From positions 434,001 to 498,000 of the forward strand of contig NZ_PGFA01000003.1 in assembly GCF_002797555.1 (NCBI RefSeq): a stretch of 64,000 nucleotides of DNA, in the 5' to 3' direction. Both the position numbers and the translations under genes were made by a program. Under the pieces are notes generated by a model. That model was given only the letters and a program-made list of their open reading frames with translations, was not told where the DNA came from and made no database searches. Below, in pieces: positions 27,723 to 37,160 of this stretch; the stretch's first letter is position 1; each line of letters begins with the position of its first letter. This DNA is from Hymenobacter chitinivorans DSM 11115 (GTDB lineage: Bacteria; Bacteroidota; Bacteroidia; Cytophagales; Hymenobacteraceae).

Positions 27723-28586
27723 ATGGCACATAATCTTACCGTTAGTATCGACCAGGACTCCGGCTTTTGCTTTGGCGTTACCTACGCCATCCAGATGGCC
27801 GAGGAAATACTAGATGACCAAGACTATCTGTACTGTCTAGGCGACATCGTGCACAACGAGGAAGAAGTAGAGCGGCTGAAGTCCCTGGGCCTGCGCATCA
27901 TTACTTATGACGTTTTTGCGCAGCTGCGTAATGAAATGGTGCTGATCCGGGCCCACGGCGAGCCGCCGAGCACTTACCGGATTGCCCTGCTCAACAACCT
28001 GACCCTGATTGACGCCTCTTGCCCGGTGGTGCTCAAGCTCCAGAACCGCATCAAGGCCAGCTACGACAAGCAAAACAAGATTTTCATCTACGGCACCCAC
28101 GGCCACGCCGAAGTGCAGGGCCTGTTGGGCCAAACCCAGGGCAACGCCGTGGTATTCGAAAATCTGGATCAGCTGCTGCAGCACCCGCTGCCCCAGGAAC
28201 TGACGCTCTACAGTCAGACCACCAAAAGCCCCGACAGCTTTTACCGCATCAAGCAGGAGCTGGAGGCGCGCGGCTACACGGTAATAGCCAACGACACGAT
28301 TTGCCGGCAGGTCAGCAACCGCGACAAAGACCTGCGTCACTTTGCCGTCCGCTTCGACCACATTGTTTTTGTGTCGGGCACCAAGAGCAGCAACGGCAAA
28401 GCCCTCTACCAGGTCTGCAAGGCGGCCAACCCGAACACGCACTTCATTTCGAAAGTCGAAGAGTTGGATTTAGGCTGGTTTGAGCCCGGCCAATCCGTCG
28501 GAATCTGCGGGGCCACCAGCACGCCCATGTGGCTGCTCGAAGATGTCCGGGCCGCCCTGGTAGCCGTGCCGGCCATTGCCAGTTAG
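27723..28586 (+). CDS. ispH: 4-hydroxy-3-methylbut-2-enyl diphosphate reductase
   Basis: 287 residues. The three cluster-binding cysteines are Cys 16 (SGFCFGV), Cys 100 (IDASCPVV) and Cys 194 (DTICRQVSNR), with ICGATSTPMWL at the end, all as expected for the [4Fe-4S] enzyme that makes IPP and DMAPP in the last step of the MEP pathway. It lies between the RsbQ-like hydrolase and a protease-like gene rather than with other MEP genes. Because a terpene-type enzyme is encoded 10 kb downstream on the same strand, it may be a cluster-dedicated second copy; whether another ispH exists elsewhere cannot be seen from the window. Confidence 0.94.
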   Translation: MAHNLTVSIDQDSGFCFGVTYAIQMAEEILDDQDYLYCLGDIVHNEEEVERLKSLGLRIITYDVFAQLRNEMVLIRAHGEPPSTYRIALLNNLTLIDASCPVVLKLQNRIKASYDKQNKIFIYGTHGHAEVQGLLGQTQGNAVVFENLDQLLQHPLPQELTLYSQTTKSPDSFYRIKQELEARGYTVIANDTICRQVSNRDKDLRHFAVRFDHIVFVSGTKSSNGKALYQVCKAANPNTHFISKVEELDLGWFEPGQSVGICGATSTPMWLLEDVRAALVAVPAIAS

Positions 28587-28676
28587 GTCAGCGCCCCAAG
28601 GTTTGGGGTAGCTAGTATCCTGCGGGCAAGTCTAGCCTGTGTTACTAGCTGATTTACTTATTATTACGATACGTGT

Positions 28677-29690
28677 ATGCCTACGGCAATTCGTCCTTCG
28701 ACGGGAAAACTTACTACATATGGACCGGGCGCCCTGGCTTTGCTGTTGCTCGGGGGCCTGGGTGGGTATTATTACCTGCGCAAACGGTTTGAGCCGGCCC
28801 CAAACCAGCTCAGCGTGCCTAATATTCTAGCTCAGTGCACCTTCCAGTGGCAGGCCGATCCGGATGCAGTACCGCCGGAGCCCTGCGCGGCCCTGCTCGT
28901 GCCCGTCCAGCTGCCCGGTTGTCCACTTACCTGCTACCTCCAGTTTGATACCGGCGCGCCTTCTTCCCTGCTGTACGCGCATGCCCTGCACGCTCTGCGA
29001 ACCGCCTATCCCGCTACTGCGGCAGTCGTGCAGGTACACGGCGCGAGCGTACCAAATTTCAGCTTCCAACTTGGGGCGGCGACCGTAGTAGCTGCCCAGG
29101 TCCGGGTAGTAGAGTACGGCGACGAGGAATTGCCCGCCGATAGTGCCGAGCCCTTCATCATCGGTACGCTGGGGGCCGACGTGCTGGAAAACCGGGTGCT
29201 GGTGCTCGACTATGCGCAGCGTCGGTTTCAGCTTTTCCCTCAACTACCCGCAGCGCTGGCTCGCCGGGCAGTTTTTATTCCGCTGCGCTTCCGTAAGCGC
29301 CGTTTATTGCTCCGCGCTACGCTGCTGGGCCAGCAGTACGAACTGCTATTCGACTCGGGTAGCAGTGCTTACGCCCTAATAACGAATAGAAAGCCTTGGA
29401 AAGCTTTGGCCGAGGTGGGGGCCGCAGTGCAAACCAGCGACGTAAACTCCTGGGGGCATACCCTAACTGCCTATACGGCGCCCACCCAGGCCAAACTGGA
29501 GCTGGGCGCCATTGCTCTGCCGCTGCGCCGTGTCACCTACATTCAGGGCGTGAAGTGGTGGCAATACGTCCTAATGCGGGCATCAGGCATGGGCGGCATG
29601 CTGGGCAATGAGCCTTTCCGTCACCATACCCTTATCCTGGACACCTTTGCCGGCCGATTCGGCCTCATTGCGCACCCGATAGAAAGCTAA
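28677..29690 (+). CDS. Membrane-anchored aspartic-protease-like protein
   Basis: 337 residues. Residues about 15-34 (YGPGALALLLLGGLGGYYYL) form a single N-terminal membrane helix with basic residues after it. The soluble part has two aspartic-protease-type motifs, QFDTGAPSS (Asp 91) and LLFDSGSSAY (Asp 226), about 135 residues apart, each followed by a beta pattern, plus IIGTLGADVLENRVLVLDY, which resembles the second hydrophobic motif of pepsin/retropepsin folds. I infer a clan AA peptidase-like fold facing the periplasm. It could process the exported peptide of the downstream cluster, though location is the only evidence. No close family recognised. Confidence 0.65.
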   Translation: MPTAIRPSTGKLTTYGPGALALLLLGGLGGYYYLRKRFEPAPNQLSVPNILAQCTFQWQADPDAVPPEPCAALLVPVQLPGCPLTCYLQFDTGAPSSLLYAHALHALRTAYPATAAVVQVHGASVPNFSFQLGAATVVAAQVRVVEYGDEELPADSAEPFIIGTLGADVLENRVLVLDYAQRRFQLFPQLPAALARRAVFIPLRFRKRRLLLRATLLGQQYELLFDSGSSAYALITNRKPWKALAEVGAAVQTSDVNSWGHTLTAYTAPTQAKLELGAIALPLRRVTYIQGVKWWQYVLMRASGMGGMLGNEPFRHHTLILDTFAGRFGLIAHPIES

Positions 29691-30356
29691 ATAGTATTGG
29701 TTTGTTGACACAAATAGTTGTAAGATAGTTGGTTATATTATTGAAAGGCTGTTTTTGGAAATTTTTTAAAATAAATTTTGCCTCTTCTTGAATTTGTTGA
29801 AATTATTTCTGCATATTTGGGAGCATAATTATTAGATACGCTAGTTAGTTAATATTTACTTCATTTATCCACCGCAGATATGCCCCAGCTTCCCCACCCC
29901 CCGTTTGTTTTTCTCGGTACTGTAGCCTAGCCTGGTTTACTGGTATAAGTGGCTTTGCACTTGTATCGGTCACTGCCGGGTAGCATTGCGCAGCAAGGCG
30001 AGCTTCCGGTCTTACCTGCCTAACAGGTAGCCCATTCTCGCCGCTTTTGTTCAGCCACGGCCACTATGTAGTCTTGTCGTGCTTGCGAAAGTAAGTTACT
30101 GATAAATAACTGAATGCGTGATTGCTGCTCGGCTAATAAGGTAGCATGCCTAGGCTACGGCGTATGCTTCATGAGTACTGTAGTTTCGCCATTACACCAT
30201 TATTGGGCTATTGCTTAGGAGTACTTTACCTGACCTTGGTTAGGCGTTAAAATTATATTATCCCCAGTTAGTGCTATTGCTTTTGGCCTTTGTTGGACTT
30301 AATCCAATTAGGAGCTTGGTGACTGTGCTTGGAATTATCATATATTCTATACAAAC
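29691..30356. other. AT-rich intergenic region before the exporter operon
   Basis: 666 bases with no credible gene. The first 200 bases are strongly AT-rich. Small palindromes include TACCTG-CAGGTA (30013-30029) and TTGGA-TCCAA (about 30292-30306), the latter close upstream of the adaptor gene and a possible operator. Probably holds the promoter of the export operon. Confidence 0.45.
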
Positions 30357-31604
30357 ATGGACAGACTTATAACTTCCCAAGTTAGAAGCCAGAAAAGTCG
30401 GCGCCGTTGGCTGCTGAGCTTAGCTCTGGTGGTAGTGCTTTTGAGTGGCACTATGGCTTTCCGCTCCTTTCTGAAGCCTAGTATTCAGCGGAGCGTTATT
30501 CTAACGGCGCCGGTCGAAATCGGGGATGTCGAAGCTTCGCTCACTGCGGCGGGCGTTTTGATTCCGGGCCACGAGGCCGTTATTACCAGCCCTATTCAAA
30601 GTACAATTCGTAAGGTAGTAGTAGCGGTAGGAGCGCATTTAGCTCCGGGCCAAACCATCTTAGAATTGGACAAGGAGGCCGCTGCTTCGAGCTTGGCTAA
30701 GCTAGACGATGAACAGCTGCGCAACCGCAACAAGAACTCCCAGCTGCAGCTTGGACTGGAGCGTGACCTGAACGACTTACGTACTCAGGTAGAAGTGCAG
30801 GCCGCCAAGGTCCGCAGTCTACAGTCTAACCTGCGGGATGAGCAACAACTGCTCAAAATAGGCGGCGGCACGGCCGAAACCGTGCGCCAGGCCGAGTTAA
30901 ATCTGCACGTGGCCCAATTGGAGGCCGCCCGTTTGGCCCGCCAAATCCAAACCCAGCAGCGCTCCAACGCAGCCGATGTGCGGGAGTTGGGCTACACCAT
31001 GGCTATTCAGAACCGCGCCATAGCCGAGCTGGCCGGCAAGCTGGCCCAGGCCACCATCAGTGCTCAGGACGGCGGCGTGCTCACCTGGGTTAATGACGAC
31101 ATCGGCGGCTCAGTCGAGCAGGGCGCCCCGCTGGCCCGCGTGGCCGACCTGAGCAGCTTCAAGGTGCGGGCCACCATTTCCGATGCCTACGCCGATGCTT
31201 TGCACGTGGGCGACCCGGTCGTGGTGCGCATCAACGGCACCGACCTGCGGGGCACGATCAGTACGATCAGCCCTGCGGTAGACAAGGGCGTGGTGACGTT
31301 CTACGCCCAACTGGAGCAGGACCACCACCCGGCTCTGCGCTCCAATCTGCGCGTGGATGTATTCGTGGTGACGAAGGGCCACCACAATGTGGTCCGGGTC
31401 AAGAACGGCGCCTTCTACCAGGGCGGGCAGGAGCAGGCCGTGTTTGTGGTGAAGGACGGCAAAGCCACGCAGCGCACCGTACGCTTCGGCGACAGCAACT
31501 TCGACTACGTGCAGATTGTGAGCGGCTTGCGCCAAGGCGAGCAAATCATCGTCTCGGACATGAAGGATCATCTGGATACGCCCGAACTGAGCATCACCGA
31601 GTAA
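30357..31604 (+). CDS. Periplasmic adaptor (HlyD/membrane-fusion) subunit
   Basis: 415 residues. One N-terminal membrane helix (WLLSLALVVVLLSGTMAF), then a split lipoyl-like domain (SPIQSTIRKVVVAVGAHLAPGQTILELD), a coiled-coil hairpin (about 115-225, rich in Gln/Leu/Arg), the returning lipoyl half (GKLAQATISAQDGGVLTWV) and a beta-barrel domain (KVRATISDAYADALHVGDPVVVRI). It should bridge the inner-membrane ABC permeases with the TolC channel encoded 12 bases downstream. First gene of a tight five-gene export unit. Confidence 0.9.
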   Translation: MDRLITSQVRSQKSRRRWLLSLALVVVLLSGTMAFRSFLKPSIQRSVILTAPVEIGDVEASLTAAGVLIPGHEAVITSPIQSTIRKVVVAVGAHLAPGQTILELDKEAAASSLAKLDDEQLRNRNKNSQLQLGLERDLNDLRTQVEVQAAKVRSLQSNLRDEQQLLKIGGGTAETVRQAELNLHVAQLEAARLARQIQTQQRSNAADVRELGYTMAIQNRAIAELAGKLAQATISAQDGGVLTWVNDDIGGSVEQGAPLARVADLSSFKVRATISDAYADALHVGDPVVVRINGTDLRGTISTISPAVDKGVVTFYAQLEQDHHPALRSNLRVDVFVVTKGHHNVVRVKNGAFYQGGQEQAVFVVKDGKATQRTVRFGDSNFDYVQIVSGLRQGEQIIVSDMKDHLDTPELSITE

Positions 31605-31616
31605 GGCCCTACGACC

Positions 31617-33077
31617 ATGAAACTTCGTTTTCTTCCTTTCCTGGCGTTGCTGGGGCTGCCACTCCATGAGCTTACGGCCCAGACGGCGGCCAGCCGCCCG
31701 CTCAACCTCGACGAGGTCATTTCTCTGGCCCTGAACCACTCCGCTATTGGCAAGCAGGCCAATACTGACCGGGAAATCGGCTATTGGCAGTGGCGCGACT
31801 ACCGCTCCACCTACCGGCCCCAAATCGGTCTGCAGGGTAATCTGCCCAACTACAGCAGCACGATTACCCCCGTGGTGCAGCCCCAGGACGGCTCTATCGT
31901 ATTCAGACAAATCAAAAACAACAACTCCAACGTGGGATTGGCGGTCAAGCAGAACATTGGCCTGACCGGCGGCCAGGTAATTGTGGGTGCCGACGTACTG
32001 CGCTACGACGATTTTATCGGCAAAGCCAAGCGCTACAACAGCCAACCCTTTACCCTGGGGCTGACGCAACCCATCGGCCAGTTCAACGAGCTGCACTGGA
32101 ACCGGCGAATTGAGCCCCTGCGTTACCAGGAAAGTCAGCGCCAATACCTGGAGGAGCGCGAGAAGATTGCCCAGCGCACCACCGAATTGTATTTTGACGT
32201 GCTGCTGCAGCAGGTAAATGCCGAAGTAGCTCGCCAGAACGCCCAGGCCACCGACGAGCTGCTGCGCATCGGGCAGGAGCGCTACCGCCTGGGCCGTCTC
32301 TCCCAAAGCGACCTGCTGCAGCTGGAGCTCAACCTGCTCGACGCCCAGCAGGCCAAGATTCAGGCCCAGCTTAGTGCCCAGAATGCTACCGTGGAGCTGC
32401 AAGCCTACACCGGCCTGGCCAGCGCCCCAGCCCTGGATGTGCCCAGCCGAGTGCCCCAGCCCGTAATAGCGCCCGAAGTGGCCCTGGAACAAGCCCGCCA
32501 GCACCGGAGTGCTATTCTGGCCTTTCAGCGCCGCCTGCTCGAAGCCGAGCGCGACGTCGCCGAGGCCCGCGGCACTACCGGCATGCAGGCCACGTTGTCG
32601 GCCAACCTGGGCTACGTCAACCAGGCACCCGAATTGAATAGTAGCCTGCAGGATTTGCGCAACCAGCAGCAGGTGAAGCTATCCTTTTCTATGCCGCTGC
32701 TCGACTGGGGCCACCGGCAGGCTGTGGTCAAAACCGCCAAGCTCACCCGCGAGCAAGTGCAGTACTCCGTGGCCCAGGAAGAGCGCAGCTTTGCCCAGAG
32801 CGTGCTCACCGAAGCCGGCCAGCAGGAGCAACTCACGGCCCAGCTCCGCCTGGCCCAGCACGCCGACTCCGTGGCCCAGCGGCGCTACGACATTGCCCGT
32901 ACCACTTACCTGCTCGGCCGCATTAGCCTCACGGATCTGGGGCTGGCCTCCCAGGCTAAGGATGGGGCCCGCCGCAGCTATATAGCGGCCCTGCGGGCCC
33001 GGTGGGTGGCCTACTACCGCCTGCGGGCCCTCACCCTCTACGATTTTGAAAAGCACCAGCCCCTGGCGGCTCAGTAG
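31617..33077 (+). CDS. TolC-family outer membrane channel
   Basis: 486 residues with a signal peptide (PFLALLGLPLHELTAQ). Two long helical repeats typical of TolC: the first half has RTTELYFDVLLQQVNAEVARQNAQATDELLRIGQERYRLGRLSQSDLLQLELNLL split around about residue 200, and the second half SFSMPLLDWGHRQAVV followed by another paired helix. GRLSQSDL and GRISLTDL mark the equivalent positions of the two repeats. It forms the outer-membrane exit duct with the adaptor upstream. Confidence 0.9.
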   Translation: MKLRFLPFLALLGLPLHELTAQTAASRPLNLDEVISLALNHSAIGKQANTDREIGYWQWRDYRSTYRPQIGLQGNLPNYSSTITPVVQPQDGSIVFRQIKNNNSNVGLAVKQNIGLTGGQVIVGADVLRYDDFIGKAKRYNSQPFTLGLTQPIGQFNELHWNRRIEPLRYQESQRQYLEEREKIAQRTTELYFDVLLQQVNAEVARQNAQATDELLRIGQERYRLGRLSQSDLLQLELNLLDAQQAKIQAQLSAQNATVELQAYTGLASAPALDVPSRVPQPVIAPEVALEQARQHRSAILAFQRRLLEAERDVAEARGTTGMQATLSANLGYVNQAPELNSSLQDLRNQQQVKLSFSMPLLDWGHRQAVVKTAKLTREQVQYSVAQEERSFAQSVLTEAGQQEQLTAQLRLAQHADSVAQRRYDIARTTYLLGRISLTDLGLASQAKDGARRSYIAALRARWVAYYRLRALTLYDFEKHQPLAAQ

Positions 33078-33131
33078 CGCCGGCGGCCCAGCCTCGTCTC
33101 ATTTATCTCTATCCTCTTTACAGCCACTACC

Positions 33132-33824
33132 ATGACTAAGATTGCTGAAGCGCCCGTTCTGCGGCTTATTGACATCGAGAAAATCTACCAGACCAGCACC
33201 GTTGAGACGTCCGCTCTCAACTGCGTGAGCCTGAGTATCAACCGCGGCGAGTTTGTGTCCGTGATGGGGCCCTCGGGCTGCGGTAAATCCACGCTGCTGA
33301 GTTTGATGGGCCTGCTCGACGAGCCCTCGGTAGGCACCGTGGAAGTGAACGGCCGCCCGGTGCAGTCGTATTCCGAGAAGGACCTGGCCAGCCTGCGGAA
33401 CGAGAAAATCGGCTTCATCTTCCAGAGCTACCACCTCATCAATGACCTGTCGGTGGTGGATAACGTGGAGCTGCCCTTGCTTTACCGCTCGGGTATGAAT
33501 GCCAAAGACCGCCGCAAACGCGCCCTGGCCATGCTCGAAAAAGTGGGCCTGGGAGCCCGCATCAGCCATTTTCCGCAGCAGCTCTCGGGTGGGCAGCGCC
33601 AGCGCGTGGCCATTGCCCGGGCCCTGGCTGGTGAGCCCGAAATTATCCTGGCCGACGAGCCCACCGGCAACCTGGACTCGGTGATGGGCGAGGAAATCAT
33701 GGACCTACTGCTCCACCTCAACGAAAAAGAGGGCACCACCATCGTGATGGTAACCCACGACGAGGCCCAGGCCCAGCGCACCAAGCGCCAGATCCGGCTC
33801 TTGGATGGCAGCCAGGTAAACTAA
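33132..33824 (+). CDS. ABC transporter ATPase, MacB/LolD type
   Basis: 230 residues, the normal size. Walker A is GPSGCGKST (about residues 46-54), the signature LSGGQRQRVAIARAL (about 149-163), Walker B IILADEPTGNLDS (about 172-184), and the H-loop MVTHDE. Subfamily features (GFIFQSYHLINDLSVVDNVELPL) match LolD/MacB ATPases that drive FtsX-type permeases, which follow directly. Powers the export unit. Confidence 0.94.
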   Translation: MTKIAEAPVLRLIDIEKIYQTSTVETSALNCVSLSINRGEFVSVMGPSGCGKSTLLSLMGLLDEPSVGTVEVNGRPVQSYSEKDLASLRNEKIGFIFQSYHLINDLSVVDNVELPLLYRSGMNAKDRRKRALAMLEKVGLGARISHFPQQLSGGQRQRVAIARALAGEPEIILADEPTGNLDSVMGEEIMDLLLHLNEKEGTTIVMVTHDEAQAQRTKRQIRLLDGSQVN

Positions 33825-33853
33825 AGCCCGCACGCGTTTTAACCTCCTATCCT

Positions 33854-35107
33854 ATGTTGCTCAATTATCTAAAAATAGCCTGGAAAGTGCTGCTGCGGCG
33901 GCGGTTTTTCACGTTCATCAGCCTCTTCGGAACCAGCCTGACCCTGATGGTGCTGCTGGTACTCTATGCCATCTTCGACTACACCGTGGGCCCGCACACG
34001 CCCGAAACCCAGGTCGACCGGCTGGTATTCATCAACCGGATTCAGCTGGTGGCGCAGGAGGGAGGGCAAAGCAACGGCTTTATCGGCTACTCCTTTCTCG
34101 ACCGCTACGTGCGGCCCATGCGCACCCCGGAGAAAATATCCCTGAGCGAAGGCAACTACAATAACGTGGAAGCCTACGTGGGCGAAAGCACCCTGAAGCT
34201 GGACCGCAAGCTCACCGACAGTGAATTCTGGCAGGTGCTCAACTTCGACTTCGTAGCCGGCCGGCCCTACACTGCCGCCGAAGTGCGCGAGGCCGCCCTG
34301 GTGGCCGTCATCAACGAAAGCACCAGCCGCAAGTACTTCGGCACCACCACGAACGTCATCGGGCGCACGTTTGAGGCCGGCGCCGTGCACTACCGCGTCG
34401 TGGGCGTGGTGCGCGACGTCCCGATTTCGCGCTCCAACTCCTACGCCGACTTCTGGGTGCCCCTGACTACAACCAGCGAGGATCTGCGCGACCCGGGCTA
34501 CATCGGCAACTACCAGGCTATTGCCCTGGCCCGGCAATCTTCCGACGTGGCAACTATTCAGCAGGAGTATGAGCGTGTTGTGGGGCAAGTACCGCTGCCC
34601 GACCCCAAAAAGTACAAAGCCGTGCACTCGTATGCCCGTACGCTGCTGGCCTCGCTCACGGCCCGCTTCAACAACAACGCCGACGCGGAAGGCGGCGTGG
34701 GCCGCATGATGCAGGTGTCGCTGGTAATGGCCCTGCTTTTTATGCTGCTGCCCGCCCTGAACCTGGTAAACGTGAACGTGAGCCGCATGCTGGAGCGCTC
34801 CTCCGAAATTGGCGTGCGCAAGGCCTTCGGAGCCACATCCCGCACCCTGGTCACGCAGTTCCTGTTCGAAAACATCTTCCTGACCCTACTCGGGGGGCTG
34901 CTCGGCCTGGCCCTGGCTGCCGGCGCGCTGATGCTGCTCAACTACAGCCAGTTCATGCCCTACTCCGACTTCGCCCTGAACGCGCGGGTCTTCGGGGCCG
35001 GAATTCTAACGGCCCTGTTCTTCGGGGCCCTGTCGGGGGCTTACCCCGCCTATAAAATGTCCAAAATGCCTGTTGTACAGGCCCTCAAAGCAGATTTCAA
35101 GGTATGA
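33854..35107 (+). CDS. FtsX/MacB-type ABC permease (first of two)
   Basis: 417 residues. One N-terminal membrane helix (FFTFISLFGTSLTLMVLLVLYAIF), a large periplasmic MacB-type domain (about 45-280), then three C-terminal helices with ERSSEIGVRKAFGATSRTLVTQFLFENIFLT, the FtsX-family coupling segment. It overlaps the next permease by 4 bases (ATGA), indicating translational coupling and a heterodimer. The mechanotransmission type of exporter moves peptides or lipids from the periplasm into TolC rather than across the inner membrane. Confidence 0.9.
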   Translation: MLLNYLKIAWKVLLRRRFFTFISLFGTSLTLMVLLVLYAIFDYTVGPHTPETQVDRLVFINRIQLVAQEGGQSNGFIGYSFLDRYVRPMRTPEKISLSEGNYNNVEAYVGESTLKLDRKLTDSEFWQVLNFDFVAGRPYTAAEVREAALVAVINESTSRKYFGTTTNVIGRTFEAGAVHYRVVGVVRDVPISRSNSYADFWVPLTTTSEDLRDPGYIGNYQAIALARQSSDVATIQQEYERVVGQVPLPDPKKYKAVHSYARTLLASLTARFNNNADAEGGVGRMMQVSLVMALLFMLLPALNLVNVNVSRMLERSSEIGVRKAFGATSRTLVTQFLFENIFLTLLGGLLGLALAAGALMLLNYSQFMPYSDFALNARVFGAGILTALFFGALSGAYPAYKMSKMPVVQALKADFKV

Positions 35108-36288
35108 TACGGCACCTCATTACCCTCATTTGGAACCGCCGTCGGGCCAATGGCCTGCTCGTTTCCGAAATATTCCTGGCCTTCATTGCGGTGTTTGCCG
35201 TGGCTAGCCTGATTATGTACATGCGGCAGAACTACCAAACGCCCCTGGGCTTTCACTACCAGGACGTGTGGCAGATCAACCTGAAGCAGGGAGCCCAGAG
35301 CGAGCAGCGGTATGCTACTTTGCAGCAAGTAGTACAGCGCCTCAAAGCCACACCGGGTGTGACGAGCGTGGCCCGGAGCGGGGAAAACACGCCTTTCTCC
35401 TTTAACAACGGCACCGCCAAGCTCGACGCCGGCGAAGGCGCCAACAAGCGCCAGTCGCCCAGCACCGACATTTACTTTGCGGGTCCCGAGCTGCAGCAGG
35501 TGCTGGACCTGCAGATTGCCGAAGGCCGGTGGTTCGACCGGCGCGACGAAGCAGCCACCCGCCGGCCGGTTGTTATTACGGAAGCAACGCGGGCCGCTTT
35601 GTTTCCCAATGAGTCGCCCATCGGTAAGATCGTGCGGGGGCTGCAGGAGGAATGGCAGGTAGTGGGGGTTACAAATTCCTACCGCGCCGGAGGCGAGCTA
35701 AGCACTCCCCGTCCTGCCATCATGCTCTACGTAAGCCCCAATGATACCACGGAAGCCTTGTCAACCTTGCTGGTGCGCGTTGCTCCCGGGGCCGGAGCCG
35801 CTTTGAAAAAACAGCTTGGGGAGCAAATTCACTCGACTAGCCCGTCCTGGAACAGTACGATTGTGGCCCTGGGCGAACAGCGCCTGGCCAAGCTCAAGAT
35901 GCTGCTGGCCTTACCCACTATGCTCGGTATCGTTTGCTTGTTCCTGACGATGAACGTAGCCCTGGGTATTTTTGGGGTAATGTGGCTCAATATCAGCCGC
36001 CGCCGGGTAGAAATTGGCCTGCGCCGCGCCATTGGGGCTAGTGCGGGCTCCATCAGCGGCCAGATTCTGGGCGAGATTCTAATCATCACCACCTTCGGTC
36101 TGGGTTTGGGAGTATTGGCCGTCATTCAATTTCCCATCCTAGGGGTCTTCAATGTGCCCGCCAGCGTGTATTTCCTAGCCATAGCTCTGGGCTTGGGCCT
36201 CATCTACGGACTAGTAACCTTGTGCGCGTTCTATCCTAGCCAGCTGGCCACCGGCATCCGACCAGCCCTATCCTTGCGGGAAGAGTAA
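35104..36288 (+). CDS. FtsX/MacB-type ABC permease (second of two)
   Basis: 394 residues with the same topology: RRANGLLVSEIFLAFIAVFAVASLIM at the N-terminus, a periplasmic domain, then MNVALGIFGVMWLNISRRRVEIGLRRAIGASAGSI and two more helices. Paired with the previous permease; the two differ strongly in their periplasmic domains, so an asymmetric pump is expected. Last gene of the export unit and directly upstream of the precursor array, about 0.65 kb before the decayed copy. Confidence 0.9.
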   Translation: MIRHLITLIWNRRRANGLLVSEIFLAFIAVFAVASLIMYMRQNYQTPLGFHYQDVWQINLKQGAQSEQRYATLQQVVQRLKATPGVTSVARSGENTPFSFNNGTAKLDAGEGANKRQSPSTDIYFAGPELQQVLDLQIAEGRWFDRRDEAATRRPVVITEATRAALFPNESPIGKIVRGLQEEWQVVGVTNSYRAGGELSTPRPAIMLYVSPNDTTEALSTLLVRVAPGAGAALKKQLGEQIHSTSPSWNSTIVALGEQRLAKLKMLLALPTMLGIVCLFLTMNVALGIFGVMWLNISRRRVEIGLRRAIGASAGSISGQILGEILIITTFGLGLGVLAVIQFPILGVFNVPASVYFLAIALGLGLIYGLVTLCAFYPSQLATGIRPALSLREE

Positions 36289-36934
36289 TTACTCCACGCG
36301 TTTGCGTTATGGCAGACACATTCTAGTGCTATTCGGGCTGGTTTTCAATATTAAGTGGTGGTTTTTAAATTATTAGTGGTGATGGATAATAGCCTGCAAT
36401 TATAATATCGATGCGTAATTTATTTTTAATTTTGGCTGAATATTCATTCGGAAAATAATTAAAAAATTATAGAAAATATTTAATTAAATAGTTTGTTTTT
36501 TAATTAAATATAAATAGTTTTACTGCATAGATATTTGATTACTGACAGGGATATTATTTACCGCTGGGCGTATAGTGCGCCAACCGGCGGCCACCTGAAA
36601 ATCTTAGGCCGCTTTTCTTCTCCGGATACCTGATTAGCAAGTTGCCACGCCTGGTGCGTAGGACCAGGCCTCTCCACACCCACCCATAGTAGCTCAAAAG
36701 AGGCCTGCCACGCTCCACTCAGGCCTTTGGGGAGCATCCGCTACGCTCAACGAGGGATTTTAGAAGTACGGGTTCGAGCCCTGGGTTATGGCCCCCGACA
36801 TTCTGGTGGCCGCTACGCCAGCTTGCTAAACCCACCCCGGTTAGCGCGAAGTACCGGGCAAAGCCAGTCTGCTATATAAGCTCAAGGTTCTTATTGCATT
36901 TCGCACTCCTATTTTTTGCCATACCAATATTCTT
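36289..36934. other. AT-rich intergenic region between exporter and precursor array
   Basis: About 650 bases with no supportable gene. 36340-36560 is extremely AT-rich (many ATTTAATTA-type runs); 36570-36890 returns to higher GC with short fragments (for example GGGTTCGAGCCC near 36763) that resemble no complete element. It may carry the promoter and regulators for the precursor peptides. Confidence 0.45.
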
Positions 36935-37108
36935 GTGCACAAAAACAAGGTTCAGCTGCTGAACCAAATCACTGACCTATCGAAAGATTAGAAGCTTAAA
37001 CTCTTCAATGCCGAAGAGATGGAGCAGCGCCTTGAACGCACTGCCGGCGCTGATGCTACAGTAAGCCCCGAAACCAACGGCTTTTCCGACATGATCTGGC
37101 TCGTGTAA
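36935..37108 (+). pseudogene. Decayed fourth RiPP precursor gene
   Basis: Translating from GTG 36935 gives KVQLLNQITDLSKD, then a TAG, then KLKLFNAEEMEQRLERTAG and TNGFSDMIWLV before TAA at 37106-37108. It aligns over its length with the three intact precursors (TQLLSKITDLSEDQKLELFSVEELENRLEMTAS). The stop replaces the Gln codon CAG by TAG, and there is no ATG at the expected place. The C-terminal end has lost the Cys but keeps an aromatic-aliphatic Trp (IWLV versus CWIG). It lies 105 bases before the first intact copy and lacks the clean pyrimidine tract the others have. Confidence 0.8.
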
Positions 37109-37160
37109 CTACACAAAACGTCTAATTAATACTGCTGTAAAGAGTCGCTGGCTTTTACAG

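Noticed and set aside
36755..36790. GGGTTCGAGCCC resembling a tRNA T-arm
   Set aside because: Only a 3-bp stem around TTCGA; no acceptor, D or anticodon arms can be folded at proper distances and no CCA end follows.
36570..36890. Insertion-sequence remnant upstream of the precursors
   Set aside because: No transposase-like frame and no terminal inverted repeats could be identified; composition alone is not enough.
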